Source: Streptomyces sp. SLBN-31 (GTDB lineage Bacteria; Actinomycetota; Actinomycetes; Streptomycetales; Streptomycetaceae). From it: a stretch of 64,000 nt of DNA. Under the pieces are notes generated by a model, which searched no databases, was not told where the DNA came from, and saw only the letters and a list, made by a program, of their open reading frames with translations. Both the position numbers and the translations under genes were made by a program. Numbering within the stretch: position 1 is the first letter of the stretch; each line of letters starts with the position of its first letter. The stretch covers positions 248,001 through 312,000 of the forward strand of contig NZ_VFNC01000001.1 of the NCBI RefSeq assembly GCF_006715395.1, written 5' to 3'. Positions 29,656 through 40,050 of this stretch are shown piece by piece.

Positions 29656-31071
29656 ATGCCGAAACCTTGGGCCACTCTGGGCGTGGACCTCCACCTGGAA
29701 CCGGCCGGACCGGGGCTGCGCCGGGGCCTGACCGACGCCCTGCGCGAGGCCGTACGCACCGGCCGGCTGGCCCCCGGCACCCGGCTGCCCTCCTCCCGCG
29801 CCCTCGCCGCCGACCTGGGCATCGCCCGCAACACGGTCGCCGAGGCCTACACCGACCTGGTCGCGGAGGGCTGGCTGACCGCACGGCAGGGCTCGGGCAC
29901 CCGCGTCGCCGAGCGAACCGTCGTACCCCCCACCGATGCCACGCCCCGGCACCGCCCGCGCTCCGGCCCCGCCCACAGCCTCGTCCCCGGCACCCCCGAC
30001 CTCGGCTCCTTCCCCCGCGCCCAGTGGCTCAGGGCGGCCCGCCGGGCCCTGGCCACGGCACCGAACAAGGCACTCGACTACGGCGACCCCCGCGGCCGCG
30101 TCGAACTGCGCACCGCCCTCGCCGGCTACCTGGCCCGCGCCCGCGGCGTACGCGCCGACCCCGAACGCATCCTGGTCTGCGCCGGCATCTCGCACGGCCT
30201 GCGCGTCCTGGCCGCGGTGCTGCGGGCGCGCAGCGGCGCGGGCACGATCGCCGTGGAGTCGTACGGCCTCTTCGCGTACTGGGACCTGCTCGCGGACGCC
30301 GGACTGCGGACCGTGCCCCTGCCGTTCGACGAACGCGGCACCGATCCGCGGGAGTTGACCGACGAGTCCGCCGTGCTGCTCACCCCCGCCCACCAGTTCC
30401 CGATGGGCGGCACCCTGCACCGCGACCGGCGGGCGGCCGTCGTCGACTGGGCGCGCCGCACCGGCGGCGTGGTCGTCGAGGACGACTACGACGGCGAGTT
30501 CCGCTACGACCGCCAGCCCGTCGGCGCCCTGCAGGGCCTCGACCCCGACCACGTCGTCTACGCGGGCACCGCCAGCAAGTCCCTCGCCCCCGGCCTGCGA
30601 CTGGCCTGGCTGGTGCTGCCACCGGGCCTCGCCCGGGAGGCGGCGCGGGCGAAGGGACACATCGACACCTGCGGGGCCCTGGACCAGCTCACCCTCGCCG
30701 AGTTCATCGACTCCGGCGCCTACGACCGTCACGTACGCGCCGCCCGGCAGCGCTACCGGCGCCGCCGTGACGCCCTCGTGGCGGAAGTCGCGCGCCGCGC
30801 CCCGCACGTCCACGCCACCGGCATCGCGGCCGGCCTGCACGTGGTGCTCCGCCTCCCGCACGGCACCGAGGGGGCGACGCTGCGCGCGGCGGACTGGCGG
30901 GGCCTCGCCCTGCACGGGCTGCGGCGCTACCGGCACCCGGCGGCGACCGACGCACAGCCCGACGCCCTCGTCGTGGGCTACGGAACCCCGCCCGACCACG
31001 CCTGGTCGGGAGCCCTGGACGCCCTGTGCTCCGCACTTCCGGACCACCCGGCCGATGAATGCCCGAGGTAA
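29656..31071 (+). CDS. MocR-type regulator (GntR HTH + aminotransferase-like domain)
   Basis: A 471-residue regulator. Residues ~15-82 are a GntR winged helix (LAPGTRLPSSRALAADLGIA, NTVAEAYTDLVAEGWL). Residues ~100-460 have the fold of type I PLP aminotransferases, with EDDYDGEFRYD for the pyridine ring and the PLP lysine in AGTASKSLAPGLRLAW. MocR proteins use bound PLP to sense amines or amino acids. It is divergent from the AhpD/PEP-mutase operon with 47 bases between starts, so it likely controls it. The gap contains ATGGTCCAT close to the ATG, the kind of repeat MocR proteins bind. The ATG is poorly supported by a ribosome site and the transcript may be nearly leaderless. Confidence 0.92.
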   Translation: MPKPWATLGVDLHLEPAGPGLRRGLTDALREAVRTGRLAPGTRLPSSRALAADLGIARNTVAEAYTDLVAEGWLTARQGSGTRVAERTVVPPTDATPRHRPRSGPAHSLVPGTPDLGSFPRAQWLRAARRALATAPNKALDYGDPRGRVELRTALAGYLARARGVRADPERILVCAGISHGLRVLAAVLRARSGAGTIAVESYGLFAYWDLLADAGLRTVPLPFDERGTDPRELTDESAVLLTPAHQFPMGGTLHRDRRAAVVDWARRTGGVVVEDDYDGEFRYDRQPVGALQGLDPDHVVYAGTASKSLAPGLRLAWLVLPPGLAREAARAKGHIDTCGALDQLTLAEFIDSGAYDRHVRAARQRYRRRRDALVAEVARRAPHVHATGIAAGLHVVLRLPHGTEGATLRAADWRGLALHGLRRYRHPAATDAQPDALVVGYGTPPDHAWSGALDALCSALPDHPADECPR

Positions 31072-31099
31072 CGGGGGCGCGGCCGCGTTCTCCGTTTCC

Positions 31100-31945
31100 T
31101 CACGCCGTCTCCGTCTCCGTCTCCGCCGGCGCCTCGCCGAACCGGGCGAGCGCCAGTGCCGCCGCCACCGCCACGGTGAACCCGAGGACCGCCAGCCAGG
31201 TCAGCCCCTCCCGGGTGCGGTCGCCGAGCCACACCACGCCCACCGTCGCCGGCCAGAGGGTCTCGCCGATGACCATGCCGGCGGTGGTCGTGGTCACCGA
31301 GCCGCGCTGCAACGCGGAGGTGAGCAGCAGGAAGGCGGCGCCCCCACCGATCAGCAGGGCGTACGTCGCCGGATTGGCGAGGAGGTCCAGCGGCGCGAGC
31401 GAGTCGATCAGCCGCACCGACACCTCGACCACCCCGAACCCGAACCCGGCTCCCAGTCCCAGCACCAGATCCCGCCCGCGCCCCGACCACCGTCCGCCGA
31501 CCAGCCCGAGGGCCAGCACCGCCACCGCGATCACGAGCATCGCCCACTTCAGGGCCATGGAGCCCTGGCGGTCGCCCTCCGTGCCCGACGCCAGGCCCAG
31601 CATCGCCAGCCCGGCGCACACCGTGCCGACCGCACCCCACTCCAGCCTGCTCAGCCGCACGTGCAGCAGCCTGGCGGCGACCACACCCGTCACCGCCAGG
31701 CTCGACGCGAGGGCCGCCGCCACCGCGTAGATGGGGATCGACCGCAGGGCCGCGATCTGCAGCACGAAGCCCAGCCCGTCCAGCGCCAGCCCGGCCAGAT
31801 ACCGCCACTGCCGCAACGCCCGCAGCAGCAGCGCCGCCTCCCCGCCGCCGCCCCCGGTCGCCTCCCGCGCGGCGACCGCCTGCAATACCGTGGCCGTACC
31901 GAAGCAGACCGCCGCCCCCAGGGCGCACACCATCCCAAAGATCAC
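31100..31945 (-). CDS. DMT/EamA-type membrane permease
   Basis: A 281-residue protein with about nine or ten hydrophobic helices in two halves (GAAVCFGTATVLQAVAAREA, SLAVTGVVAARLL, then VGVVWLGDRTREGLTWLAVL and AVLGFTVAVAAALALARFG), as in the drug/metabolite transporter superfamily. Substrate unknown. GTG 31945 is the most upstream credible start; ATG 31933 is the alternative, and neither has a strong ribosome site. The tail ends in a Thr/Glu repeat (PAETETETA). It is convergent with the MocR gene and divergent from the lipoprotein gene at 32063. Confidence 0.82.
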   Translation of the reverse strand: MIFGMVCALGAAVCFGTATVLQAVAAREATGGGGGEAALLLRALRQWRYLAGLALDGLGFVLQIAALRSIPIYAVAAALASSLAVTGVVAARLLHVRLSRLEWGAVGTVCAGLAMLGLASGTEGDRQGSMALKWAMLVIAVAVLALGLVGGRWSGRGRDLVLGLGAGFGFGVVEVSVRLIDSLAPLDLLANPATYALLIGGGAAFLLLTSALQRGSVTTTTAGMVIGETLWPATVGVVWLGDRTREGLTWLAVLGFTVAVAAALALARFGEAPAETETETA

Positions 31946-32062
31946 AAAGTGACTGTAGGGGAGGGCCACCACAGTGGGGAGGGCTCGTCGACCGCTCTTA
32001 CCTGTCTCTAGGCTGTCCGCCGAACCGACATCGCACGGCCACATCGACGGGGAGAGACGAAC

Positions 32063-32398
32063 ATGGCGGACGCACGCCGGACACTGCGCTCGGGCACGGT
32101 CGTACTCGGCGGCATGGGCCTGCTCGCCGCCGCGCTCACCGCGTGTTCCTCCGATCCGGACAAGCGCTGCGTCGACCGCGACAGCTACAACCTGGCCAAG
32201 GGCTACAAAGTCGTCGCCGACAAGAACTGCACCTCCGGCAAGTCCTCCGTCAACGGCGCCTGGTACTACGAGGGCAGCAAGAAGGGCGGCTGGGTCGACG
32301 GCGGTTCCTTCACCAAACCCCGCACGTCCTCCGGCGGTTCGGGCCACGGCGTCTCCCGCGGCGGCTTCGGCGGCGGCAAGGGAAGCTCCGGCGGCTGA
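32063..32398 (+). CDS. Small lipoprotein, glycine/serine-rich C-terminus
   Basis: A 111-residue precursor with a signal peptide and lipobox (LLAAALTACSS). The mature part has two further cysteines (KRCVDRDSY, DKNCTSGKSS), a GAWYYEGSKKGGWVDGG stretch, and a tail GVSRGGFGGGKGSSGG. It resembles E. coli YgiB, whose gene is next to the ATP-grasp gene ygiC; here too an ATP-grasp gene follows after 7 bases. The similarity is in layout and in the RGGFG tail, which I judge by eye. A possible -10 (TAGGCT) is at 32009-32014. Confidence 0.78.
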   Translation: MADARRTLRSGTVVLGGMGLLAAALTACSSDPDKRCVDRDSYNLAKGYKVVADKNCTSGKSSVNGAWYYEGSKKGGWVDGGSFTKPRTSSGGSGHGVSRGGFGGGKGSSGG

Positions 32399-32405
32399 GA
32401 CCCCC

Positions 32406-33587
32406 ATGCGCCGACACACCATCACCCCCCGCCCGGACTGGCAACTAACCGTCGAGGAACAGGGTCTGATCTACCCCCTCACCCGCCACCCCGACGGCTC
32501 CCTGCGCCCGTACTGGGACGAGAGCGCCTACTACTCCTTCACCCTCGACGAGGTCGAGGCCCTGGAGGAGGTCGTCGAGGAACTCCACCGGATGTGCCTC
32601 GCCGCGGCGGACCACATCGTCGCCGAGGGGCGCCTGCCGGACCTCGGCATCAACGACCCAAGCGTCGCCGAGGCGGTCACCGAGGCCTGGCGGCGCCGCG
32701 CCGAACTCCCTTCCGTCTACGGCCGTTTCGACCTCCGCTACGACGGCACGGGCCCGGCGAAGCTCCTGGAGTACAACGCCGACACCCCCACCTCCCTGGT
32801 GGAGGCCGCCTCCCCCCAGTGGTTCTGGATGAAGGAGCGCTTCCCGGGCGCCGACCAGTGGAACTCCCTCCACGAACGCCTCGTCGCCGCCTGGAAGAGG
32901 CAGGCCGCGCTCCTGCCGCCCGGCAGCCCCCTGCACTTCGCGCACTCCTCGGACGACGAGCTCGGCGAGGACCTGATGACGGTCGCCTACCTCAAGGAGA
33001 CCGCCGAGCAGGCGGGCCTGGACACCGACTGGATCTCGATGGAGGAGATCGGCTGGGACCCCCTCTCCGGCCGCTTCGTCGACAACCGGCTCCGCTTCAT
33101 CCGCAGCTGCTTCAAGCTGTACCCGTGGGAGTGGCTGACCACCGACGCCTTCGCCGGCCACGTCCTCGACACCCTCGACAACGGCGGCGGCACGGGCTCG
33201 ACGATGTGGATCGAGCCCGCCTGGAAGATGCTGCTGAGCAACAAGGCGCTGCTGGCGGTCCTCTGGGAGCTGTACCCGGATCACCCCACCCTCCTCGCCG
33301 CCCACCTGGACGGCCCGCGCGGGCTGACGACGACCGGCTGGGTCGCCAAGCCGCTGCTGGGCCGCGAGGGCGCCGGCATCACGATCCACGAACCCGGCAG
33401 CGAGCCCGTGCCCCGCGAGGAACCCTGCTGCTACCAGGAGCTGGCCCCGCTGCCCGCCTTCGACGGCCACCACGTCGTCCTCGGCGCCTGGGTCGTCGGG
33501 GACGAGTCGGCGGGCCTCGGCCTCCGCGAGTCCTCCGGCCTGGTCACCGACGAGTACGCCCGCTTCCTGCCGCACGTGATCCTGTGA
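32406..33587 (+). CDS. Glutathionylspermidine synthase-like ATP-grasp protein
   Basis: A 393-residue protein matching the synthetase half of glutathionylspermidine synthase (YgiC/YjfC group), an ATP-grasp ligase. Typical blocks are YGRFDLRYDG, KLLEYNADTPTSLVEAA, the WFWMKERFPGADQWNS segment, IEPAWKMLLSNKALLAVLWE and KPLLGREGAGI, the last two supplying ATP and Mg2+ ligands. Members without the amidase half probably make other peptide-amine amides; the substrate here is unknown. ATG 32406 was chosen because similarity begins there. It is co-transcribed with the lipoprotein gene. Confidence 0.87.
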   Translation: MRRHTITPRPDWQLTVEEQGLIYPLTRHPDGSLRPYWDESAYYSFTLDEVEALEEVVEELHRMCLAAADHIVAEGRLPDLGINDPSVAEAVTEAWRRRAELPSVYGRFDLRYDGTGPAKLLEYNADTPTSLVEAASPQWFWMKERFPGADQWNSLHERLVAAWKRQAALLPPGSPLHFAHSSDDELGEDLMTVAYLKETAEQAGLDTDWISMEEIGWDPLSGRFVDNRLRFIRSCFKLYPWEWLTTDAFAGHVLDTLDNGGGTGSTMWIEPAWKMLLSNKALLAVLWELYPDHPTLLAAHLDGPRGLTTTGWVAKPLLGREGAGITIHEPGSEPVPREEPCCYQELAPLPAFDGHHVVLGAWVVGDESAGLGLRESSGLVTDEYARFLPHVIL

Positions 33588-33651
33588 CGCCGCCGCTCGC
33601 ATGATGGACGGCACCCCTGCGCCGTACGGCATCCCCGGTAGGGTGATCGGT

Positions 33652-33763
33652 GGGCCGTGACTGGCGCGCTGGTCCCTGGCGACGGGAATGTGACGCCAGG
33701 GACCGAGGATGGGACCGACCATCGGGGAGCGGCCCGAGTCAGTGAGTGCCGTGCGCCTGGGCC
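33652..33763 (+). ncRNA. ZTP (pfl) riboswitch upstream of glyA
   Basis: All conserved blocks of the pfl/ZTP motif are present in order: GGGCCGTGACTGGCG (33652-33666), a P2 extension with a perfect 11-bp stem (33671-33681 with 33694-33704), CATCGGGGAGCGGCCC (33720-33735) whose CGGCCC closes P1 with GGGCCG, and the P3 pseudoknot block CGCCTGGGC (33754-33762). ZTP/ZMP accumulates when 10-formyl-THF is short and turns on one-carbon genes; glyA is a known target class. The aptamer ends ~40 bases before the start codon. Confidence 0.93.
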
Positions 33764-33802
33764 GTACCGTGAACGCTGAAAGCCGACGTCCGGAGGTCCC
33801 TC

Positions 33803-35251
33803 ATGTCAGCCGACTCCCTCTCCACCGAGTCCACCGCCTTCCGCGCCGCCCTCGACGTGATCCGAGCCGTCGAGCCGCGCGTGGCCGACGCCATCGGCCA
33901 GGAGGTCCACGACCAGCGCGAGATGCTCAAGCTGATCGCCTCCGAGAACTACGCCTCCCCGGCCACCCTGCTGGCGATGGGCAACTGGTTCAGCGACAAG
34001 TACGCCGAGGGCACCGTCGGCCGCCGCTTCTACGCCGGCTGCCGCAACGTCGACACCGTCGAGTCGCTGGCCGCCGAGCACGCCCGCGAGCTGTTCGGCG
34101 CCCGCCACGCCTACGTACAGCCGCACTCCGGCATCGACGCCAACCTCGTCGCCTTCTGGGCCGTCCTCGCCGACCGCGTCGAGGCGCCCTTCCTGGAGAA
34201 GACCGGCGTCCGCCAGGTCAACGACCTCTCCGAGGCCGACTGGGCCGAGCTGCGCCGGGCCTTCGGCAACCAGCGCATGCTCGGCATGTCCCTGGACGCC
34301 GGCGGCCACCTCACCCACGGCTTCCGCCCGAACATCTCCGGCAAGATGTTCGACCAGCGCTCCTACGGCACCGACCCGGCCACCGGCCTGATCGACTACG
34401 AGGCGCTGCGCACGTCCGCCCGCGAGTTCAAGCCGCTGATCATCGTCGCGGGCTACTCGGCCTACCCCCGGCTGGTGAACTTCCGGATCATGCGGGAGAT
34501 CGCCGACGAGGTCGGCGCGACGCTCATGGTCGACATGGCGCACTTCGCGGGCCTCGTCGCCGGCAAGGTCCTCACCGGCGACTTCGACCCGGTCCCGCAC
34601 GCCCAGATCGTCACCACGACCACCCACAAGTCGCTGCGCGGCCCGCGCGGCGGCATGGTCCTGTGCGACGACTCCCTCAAGGACCAGGTCGACCGCGGCT
34701 GCCCGATGGTCCTCGGCGGCCCGCTCCCGCACGTCATGGCCGCCAAGGCCGTCGCCCTCGCCGAGGCCCGGCAGCCCGCCTTCCAGGACTACGCCCAGCG
34801 CATCGTCGACAACTCCCGCGCCCTGGCCGAGGGTCTGATGCGCCGGGGCGCGACCCTGGTGACCGGCGGCACCGACAACCACCTCAACCTGATCGACGTT
34901 GCCACCTCCTACGGCCTCACCGGCCGCCAGGCCGAGGCCGCGCTCCTCGACTCCGGCATCGTCACCAACCGCAACGCCATCCCGGCCGACCCGAACGGCG
35001 CCTGGTACACCTCCGGCATCCGCGTCGGCACCCCCGCCCTGACCACCCGCGGTCTGGGCACGGCCGAGATGGACGAGGTCGCCGGCCTGATCGACCGTGT
35101 CCTGACCACCGCCGAGCCGGGCACCACCAAGTCGGGCGCCCCCTCCAAGGCGTCCCACGTCCTCGACGAGAAGGTGTCCGAGGAGATCGCCCAGCGCGCC
35201 ACGGACCTGGTGGCCGGCTTCCCGCTGTACCCGGAGATCGACCTCGGCTGA
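33803..35251 (+). CDS. glyA: Serine hydroxymethyltransferase
   Basis: PLP enzyme converting serine and THF to glycine and 5,10-methylene-THF, the main entry of one-carbon units. 482 residues, about 60 longer than the usual ~420, the extra length falling mainly near ~100-150 ([20 protein letters not shown]). [13 protein letters not shown] opens the fold, [13 protein letters not shown] and [11 protein letters not shown] follow, and the PLP lysine is in [20 protein letters not shown] 33803 has GGAGG 6 bases upstream. A ZTP riboswitch precedes it, tying its expression to folate-dependent purine synthesis. Confidence 0.97.
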   Translation: MSADSLSTESTAFRAALDVIRAVEPRVADAIGQEVHDQREMLKLIASENYASPATLLAMGNWFSDKYAEGTVGRRFYAGCRNVDTVESLAAEHARELFGARHAYVQPHSGIDANLVAFWAVLADRVEAPFLEKTGVRQVNDLSEADWAELRRAFGNQRMLGMSLDAGGHLTHGFRPNISGKMFDQRSYGTDPATGLIDYEALRTSAREFKPLIIVAGYSAYPRLVNFRIMREIADEVGATLMVDMAHFAGLVAGKVLTGDFDPVPHAQIVTTTTHKSLRGPRGGMVLCDDSLKDQVDRGCPMVLGGPLPHVMAAKAVALAEARQPAFQDYAQRIVDNSRALAEGLMRRGATLVTGGTDNHLNLIDVATSYGLTGRQAEAALLDSGIVTNRNAIPADPNGAWYTSGIRVGTPALTTRGLGTAEMDEVAGLIDRVLTTAEPGTTKSGAPSKASHVLDEKVSEEIAQRATDLVAGFPLYPEIDLG

Positions 35252-35266
35252 CGCCCCCGGCGGCCG

Positions 35267-37142
<1,876 letters not shown>

Positions 37143-37283
37143 CGTACACCGGCGAACATCACGTACCACCGGGCAGAGCGCTGTACATCACTACGGTTGC
37201 GCCTGCCCGCGGCACAGCCGTGGCCGTACAGTCGATAGCCGACGGCCGACAGACCGACCCGTCACACGACGACAGGAGACGAC

Positions 37284-37862
37284 GTGGGGACCGTAACGAT
37301 CGGAGTGTCGATCGCGGTCCCGGAGCCACACGGCAGCAAGCTCCAGCAGCTGCGCGCGGGCTTCGGCGACGCCGCTGCTCACGGCATCCCCACGCATGTC
37401 ACCCTGCTGCCGCCGACGGAGGTCGACGGCGGTGACCTGGCGGCCGTGGAGGCGCATCTGGGCGAGGTCGCCGCGAGCGGCCGCCCGTTCCCGATGCGCC
37501 TGTGCGGCACCGGCACTTTCCGGCCCCTGTCCCCGGTCGTCTACGTCCGGGTCGTCGAGGGCGCCGAGGCGTGCACCTGGCTGCAGAAGCAGGTCCGGGA
37601 CGCCTCCGGCCCCGTACCGCGCGAACTGCAGTTCCCGTACCACCCGCATGTCACGGTCGCCCACGGCATCGACGACGAGGCGATGGACCGCGCCTTCGAG
37701 GAACTCGCCGACTACGAGGCCGACTGGTCGTGCACCGGGTTCGCCCTGTACGAGCAGGGCGCGGACGGCGTGTGGCGCAAGCTGCGGGAGTTCGCCTTCG
37801 GCGGCACGGTCGTACCGCCGCAGGCCGGCCACGTCGAACGCGGCACCATCGGCAGCCGTTAG
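37284..37862 (+). CDS. 2'-5' RNA ligase / cyclic phosphodiesterase-like (2H family)
   Basis: A 192-residue protein of the 2H phosphoesterase superfamily. The two catalytic HxT motifs are clear: PTHVTLLPP (~37-45) and YHPHVTVAHG (~118-127). Such proteins (LigT/ThpR) hydrolyse 2',3'-cyclic phosphates or cyclic nucleotides and can join 2'-5' RNA ends in vitro; the physiological substrate here is unknown. GTG 37284 has AGGAG 6 bases upstream. It follows trpS after 141 bases, suggesting its own promoter. Convergent with dprE2. Confidence 0.9.
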   Translation: MGTVTIGVSIAVPEPHGSKLQQLRAGFGDAAAHGIPTHVTLLPPTEVDGGDLAAVEAHLGEVAASGRPFPMRLCGTGTFRPLSPVVYVRVVEGAEACTWLQKQVRDASGPVPRELQFPYHPHVTVAHGIDDEAMDRAFEELADYEADWSCTGFALYEQGADGVWRKLREFAFGGTVVPPQAGHVERGTIGSR

Positions 37863-37876
37863 CGGCCGGCCGCCGG

Positions 37877-38632
37877 TCAGAGCGTCAGCCGTCGGAACAG
37901 CCCGCGCGGGACGTGCCGGAGGGCCGCCATCACCACGCGCAGCATGCCGGGTACCCACACCGTCTCCGAGCGCCGCCGCAGGCCGAGTTCGACGGCCGTC
38001 GCCACGTTCTCCGGCGTCGTCGCGAGCGGCGTCTCGGGCAGTCCCGCGGTCATCTTCGAACGCACGAACCCGGGGCGTACGACCATGACGTGCACGCCGG
38101 TGCCGTGCAGCGCGTCGCCCAGGCCCTGCGCGAAGGCGTCCAGACCGGCCTTGCTGGAGCCGTAGATGAAGTTGCTGCGGCGGGCCCGCTCGCCGGCCAC
38201 GGAGGACAGCACCACCAGGGAGCCGTGCCCCTGGGCCTGCAGCGCGCGGGCGCTCACCAGTCCCGCCGAGACCGCGCCCGTGTAGTTGGTCTGCGCGACC
38301 CGCACCGCCGCGGCCGGTTCGCGCTCGTCGTTGGCCTGGTCGCCGAGGACGCCGAAGGCGAGCAGCACCATGTCGACGTCGCCTTCCGCGAAGACCTTGC
38401 CGAGCACCGTCTCGTGCGAGCCGGGATCGAGGGCGTCGAAGGCGAGGGTGTGCACCTCGGGCCCCAGCGCGCGCAGTTCGGCGGCGGCCGCGTCCAGGGC
38501 GGGGGAGGGGCGTGCGGCGAGCCACACCACGCGCGTGCGGCGCGCGATCAGCCGGCGCGCCGTGGCGAGCGCGATCTCGGACGTACCGCCGAGCACGAGC
38601 AGGGACTGGGGCAGACCGAAGGCGTCCTTCAC
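37877..38632 (-). CDS. dprE2: Decaprenylphosphoryl-2-keto-ribose reductase (DprE2-like)
   Basis: A 251-residue short-chain dehydrogenase. NADH-binding loop LLVLGGTSEIALATARRL is at ~13-30; the catalytic residues are Ser in VLSSVAGERAR and Tyr/Lys in FIYGSSKAGLDAFAQGL. GGTSEI and FIYGSSK are characteristic of DprE2, which reduces the keto intermediate made by DprE1 to decaprenylphosphoryl-D-arabinose. GTG 38632 was chosen: AGGAG lies 8 bases upstream and the dprE1 stop only 11 bases before. Context (dprE1 upstream; prenyltransferase and phosphatase divergent) supports the assignment. Confidence 0.9.
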   Translation of the reverse strand: MKDAFGLPQSLLVLGGTSEIALATARRLIARRTRVVWLAARPSPALDAAAAELRALGPEVHTLAFDALDPGSHETVLGKVFAEGDVDMVLLAFGVLGDQANDEREPAAAVRVAQTNYTGAVSAGLVSARALQAQGHGSLVVLSSVAGERARRSNFIYGSSKAGLDAFAQGLGDALHGTGVHVMVVRPGFVRSKMTAGLPETPLATTPENVATAVELGLRRRSETVWVPGMLRVVMAALRHVPRGLFRRLTL

Positions 38633-38643
38633 GACAGCAGCTC

Positions 38644-40005
38644 CTAGAGGGCGAGACGGCGGGACAGGTCCGACACGAACACTCCGCGCGGGTCGAGCTG
38701 AGCGCGCAGGGCCCGGAAGTCGTCGAGGCGCGGGTACATCGCGGCGAGGAGTTCGGGGCGCAGACGGGAGTCCTTGGCGAGGTAGACGCGTCCGCCGGCC
38801 GCGGCGACCTCCTCGTCGAGCCCGTCCAGGAAGGGGCCGAGACCTGGCAGGGCGGCCGGGATGTCGAGGGCCAGGGTCCAGCCGGGCAGCGGGAAGGACA
38901 GCCAGCCCGGGTCGGCCGGGCCGAACCGCTTGAGGACGGCCAGGAAGGACGGGCAGCGCCGTTCGGCGATCCGGCGCACGATCCGGCGCAGGGTGTCCTC
39001 CTGGCCGTGTCCGACGACGAACTGGTACTGCACGAAGCCGCCGCGGCCGTAGACGCGGTTCCAGTGGGGGACGCCGTCCAGGGGGTGGAAGAACGTGGAG
39101 ATCCGCTGCAGCTCGCCGGTACGCGCCCGGGGCGCCTTCCGGTACCAGAGCTCGTTGAACAGGCCCACGGTGGTGCGGCTGAGCAGCCCCTCGGGGAGGA
39201 AGGCCGGCGCGGACGGGAACCGCGGGGTGCGGAACTGAAGTGCCCTCGCACGCGCGCGTGCCGGCAGTGCGTCGAACGGGGCGTGGTCGCCGCGGGTCAG
39301 GACCGCGCGGCCCGTCGCGGCGCCGCGGGCCAGCAGGTCGATCCAGGCGACCGAGTAGCGGTAGTGGTGGTCGGTGTCCGTCAGACGTGCCATCAGGTCG
39401 TCCAGGTCGCCGGCCCGCTCGGTGTCGACCGACATCAGGGAGGTCTCGACGGGCAGCAGACCGAGGGTGGCGGTCAGGATCACGCCGGTCAGTCCCATGC
39501 CGCCCGCGGTCGCGTCGAACAGCGGGGTGCCGCGGCCCACCGTGCGGATCTCGCCGTCGGCGGTGAGGAGTTCGAACGACAGGACGTGCCGGGAGAAGCT
39601 GCCGGACACGTGGTGGTTCTTGCCGTGGATGTCCGCCCCGATCGCGCCGCCGACCGTCACCTGCCGGGTGCCGGGCGTCACCGGGACGAACCAGCCCAGC
39701 GGCAGCAGCACTTCCATCAGGCGGTGCAGGGACACGCCCGCGCCGCACAGCACGGTGCCGTCGTCGGCGTCGATCGCGTGGATCCGGTCCAGGCCCGTCA
39801 TGTCGAACACCGCCCCGCCGGCGTTCTGCGCCGCGTCGCCGTACGCGCGTCCCAGGCCCCGGGGGATGCCCCCGCGGACCCCGCACTCCCGGACGGCGGC
39901 CGCGGCCTCCTCGTAGGTCCGTGGACGGATCAGACGGGCCGCGGTGGGAGCGGTCCGCCCCCATCCGGTGACGGTGGTGGTGACCGGTGCGGTGCTGGCA
40001 GACAT
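38644..40005 (-). CDS. dprE1: Decaprenylphosphoryl-ribose oxidase (DprE1-like)
   Basis: A 453-residue FAD oxidoreductase of the vanillyl-alcohol oxidase fold. The FAD-binding part has GIPRGLGRAYGDAAQNAGG, TPGTRQVTVGGAIGADIHGK and HHVSGSFSRHV; the substrate part has YGRGGFVQYQFVV, FLAVLKRFGPADPGWLSFP and VYLAKDSRLRPE. It epimerises (with DprE2) decaprenylphosphoryl-ribose to the arabinose donor. In M. tuberculosis DprE1 the motif NICVDFP contains Cys387, the target of benzothiazinones; here the aligned segment is TLALDIP, with Ala at the cysteine. ATG 40005 has no clear ribosome site. First gene of the dprE1-dprE2 operon. Confidence 0.93.
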   Translation of the reverse strand: MSASTAPVTTTVTGWGRTAPTAARLIRPRTYEEAAAAVRECGVRGGIPRGLGRAYGDAAQNAGGAVFDMTGLDRIHAIDADDGTVLCGAGVSLHRLMEVLLPLGWFVPVTPGTRQVTVGGAIGADIHGKNHHVSGSFSRHVLSFELLTADGEIRTVGRGTPLFDATAGGMGLTGVILTATLGLLPVETSLMSVDTERAGDLDDLMARLTDTDHHYRYSVAWIDLLARGAATGRAVLTRGDHAPFDALPARARARALQFRTPRFPSAPAFLPEGLLSRTTVGLFNELWYRKAPRARTGELQRISTFFHPLDGVPHWNRVYGRGGFVQYQFVVGHGQEDTLRRIVRRIAERRCPSFLAVLKRFGPADPGWLSFPLPGWTLALDIPAALPGLGPFLDGLDEEVAAAGGRVYLAKDSRLRPELLAAMYPRLDDFRALRAQLDPRGVFVSDLSRRLAL

Positions 40006-40038
40006 GTCGGTGACCGTATCGCCCTGATATGCGGCGTC

Positions 40039-40050
40039 TGTTACGTAACA
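40039..40050. promoter_or_regulatory. Palindrome in the divergent dprE1 / phosphatase promoter region
   Basis: TGTTACGTAACA is a perfect 12-bp palindrome in the 133-base gap between dprE1 and the PAP2 gene, next to an AT-rich run (40070-40100). It could be a shared operator for both halves of the pathway. Confidence 0.5.

Noticed and set aside
28664..29884. A 406-residue fusion of two AhpD-like domains
   Set aside because: The apparent fusion arises because the first gene's frameshift happens to run into the frame of the second; the middle part is nonsense and the second gene has its own coupled GTG start.
33588..33802. Glycine riboswitch upstream of glyA
   Set aside because: Considered because the gene handles glycine, but the conserved blocks are those of the ZTP class and the tandem glycine aptamer signatures are absent.
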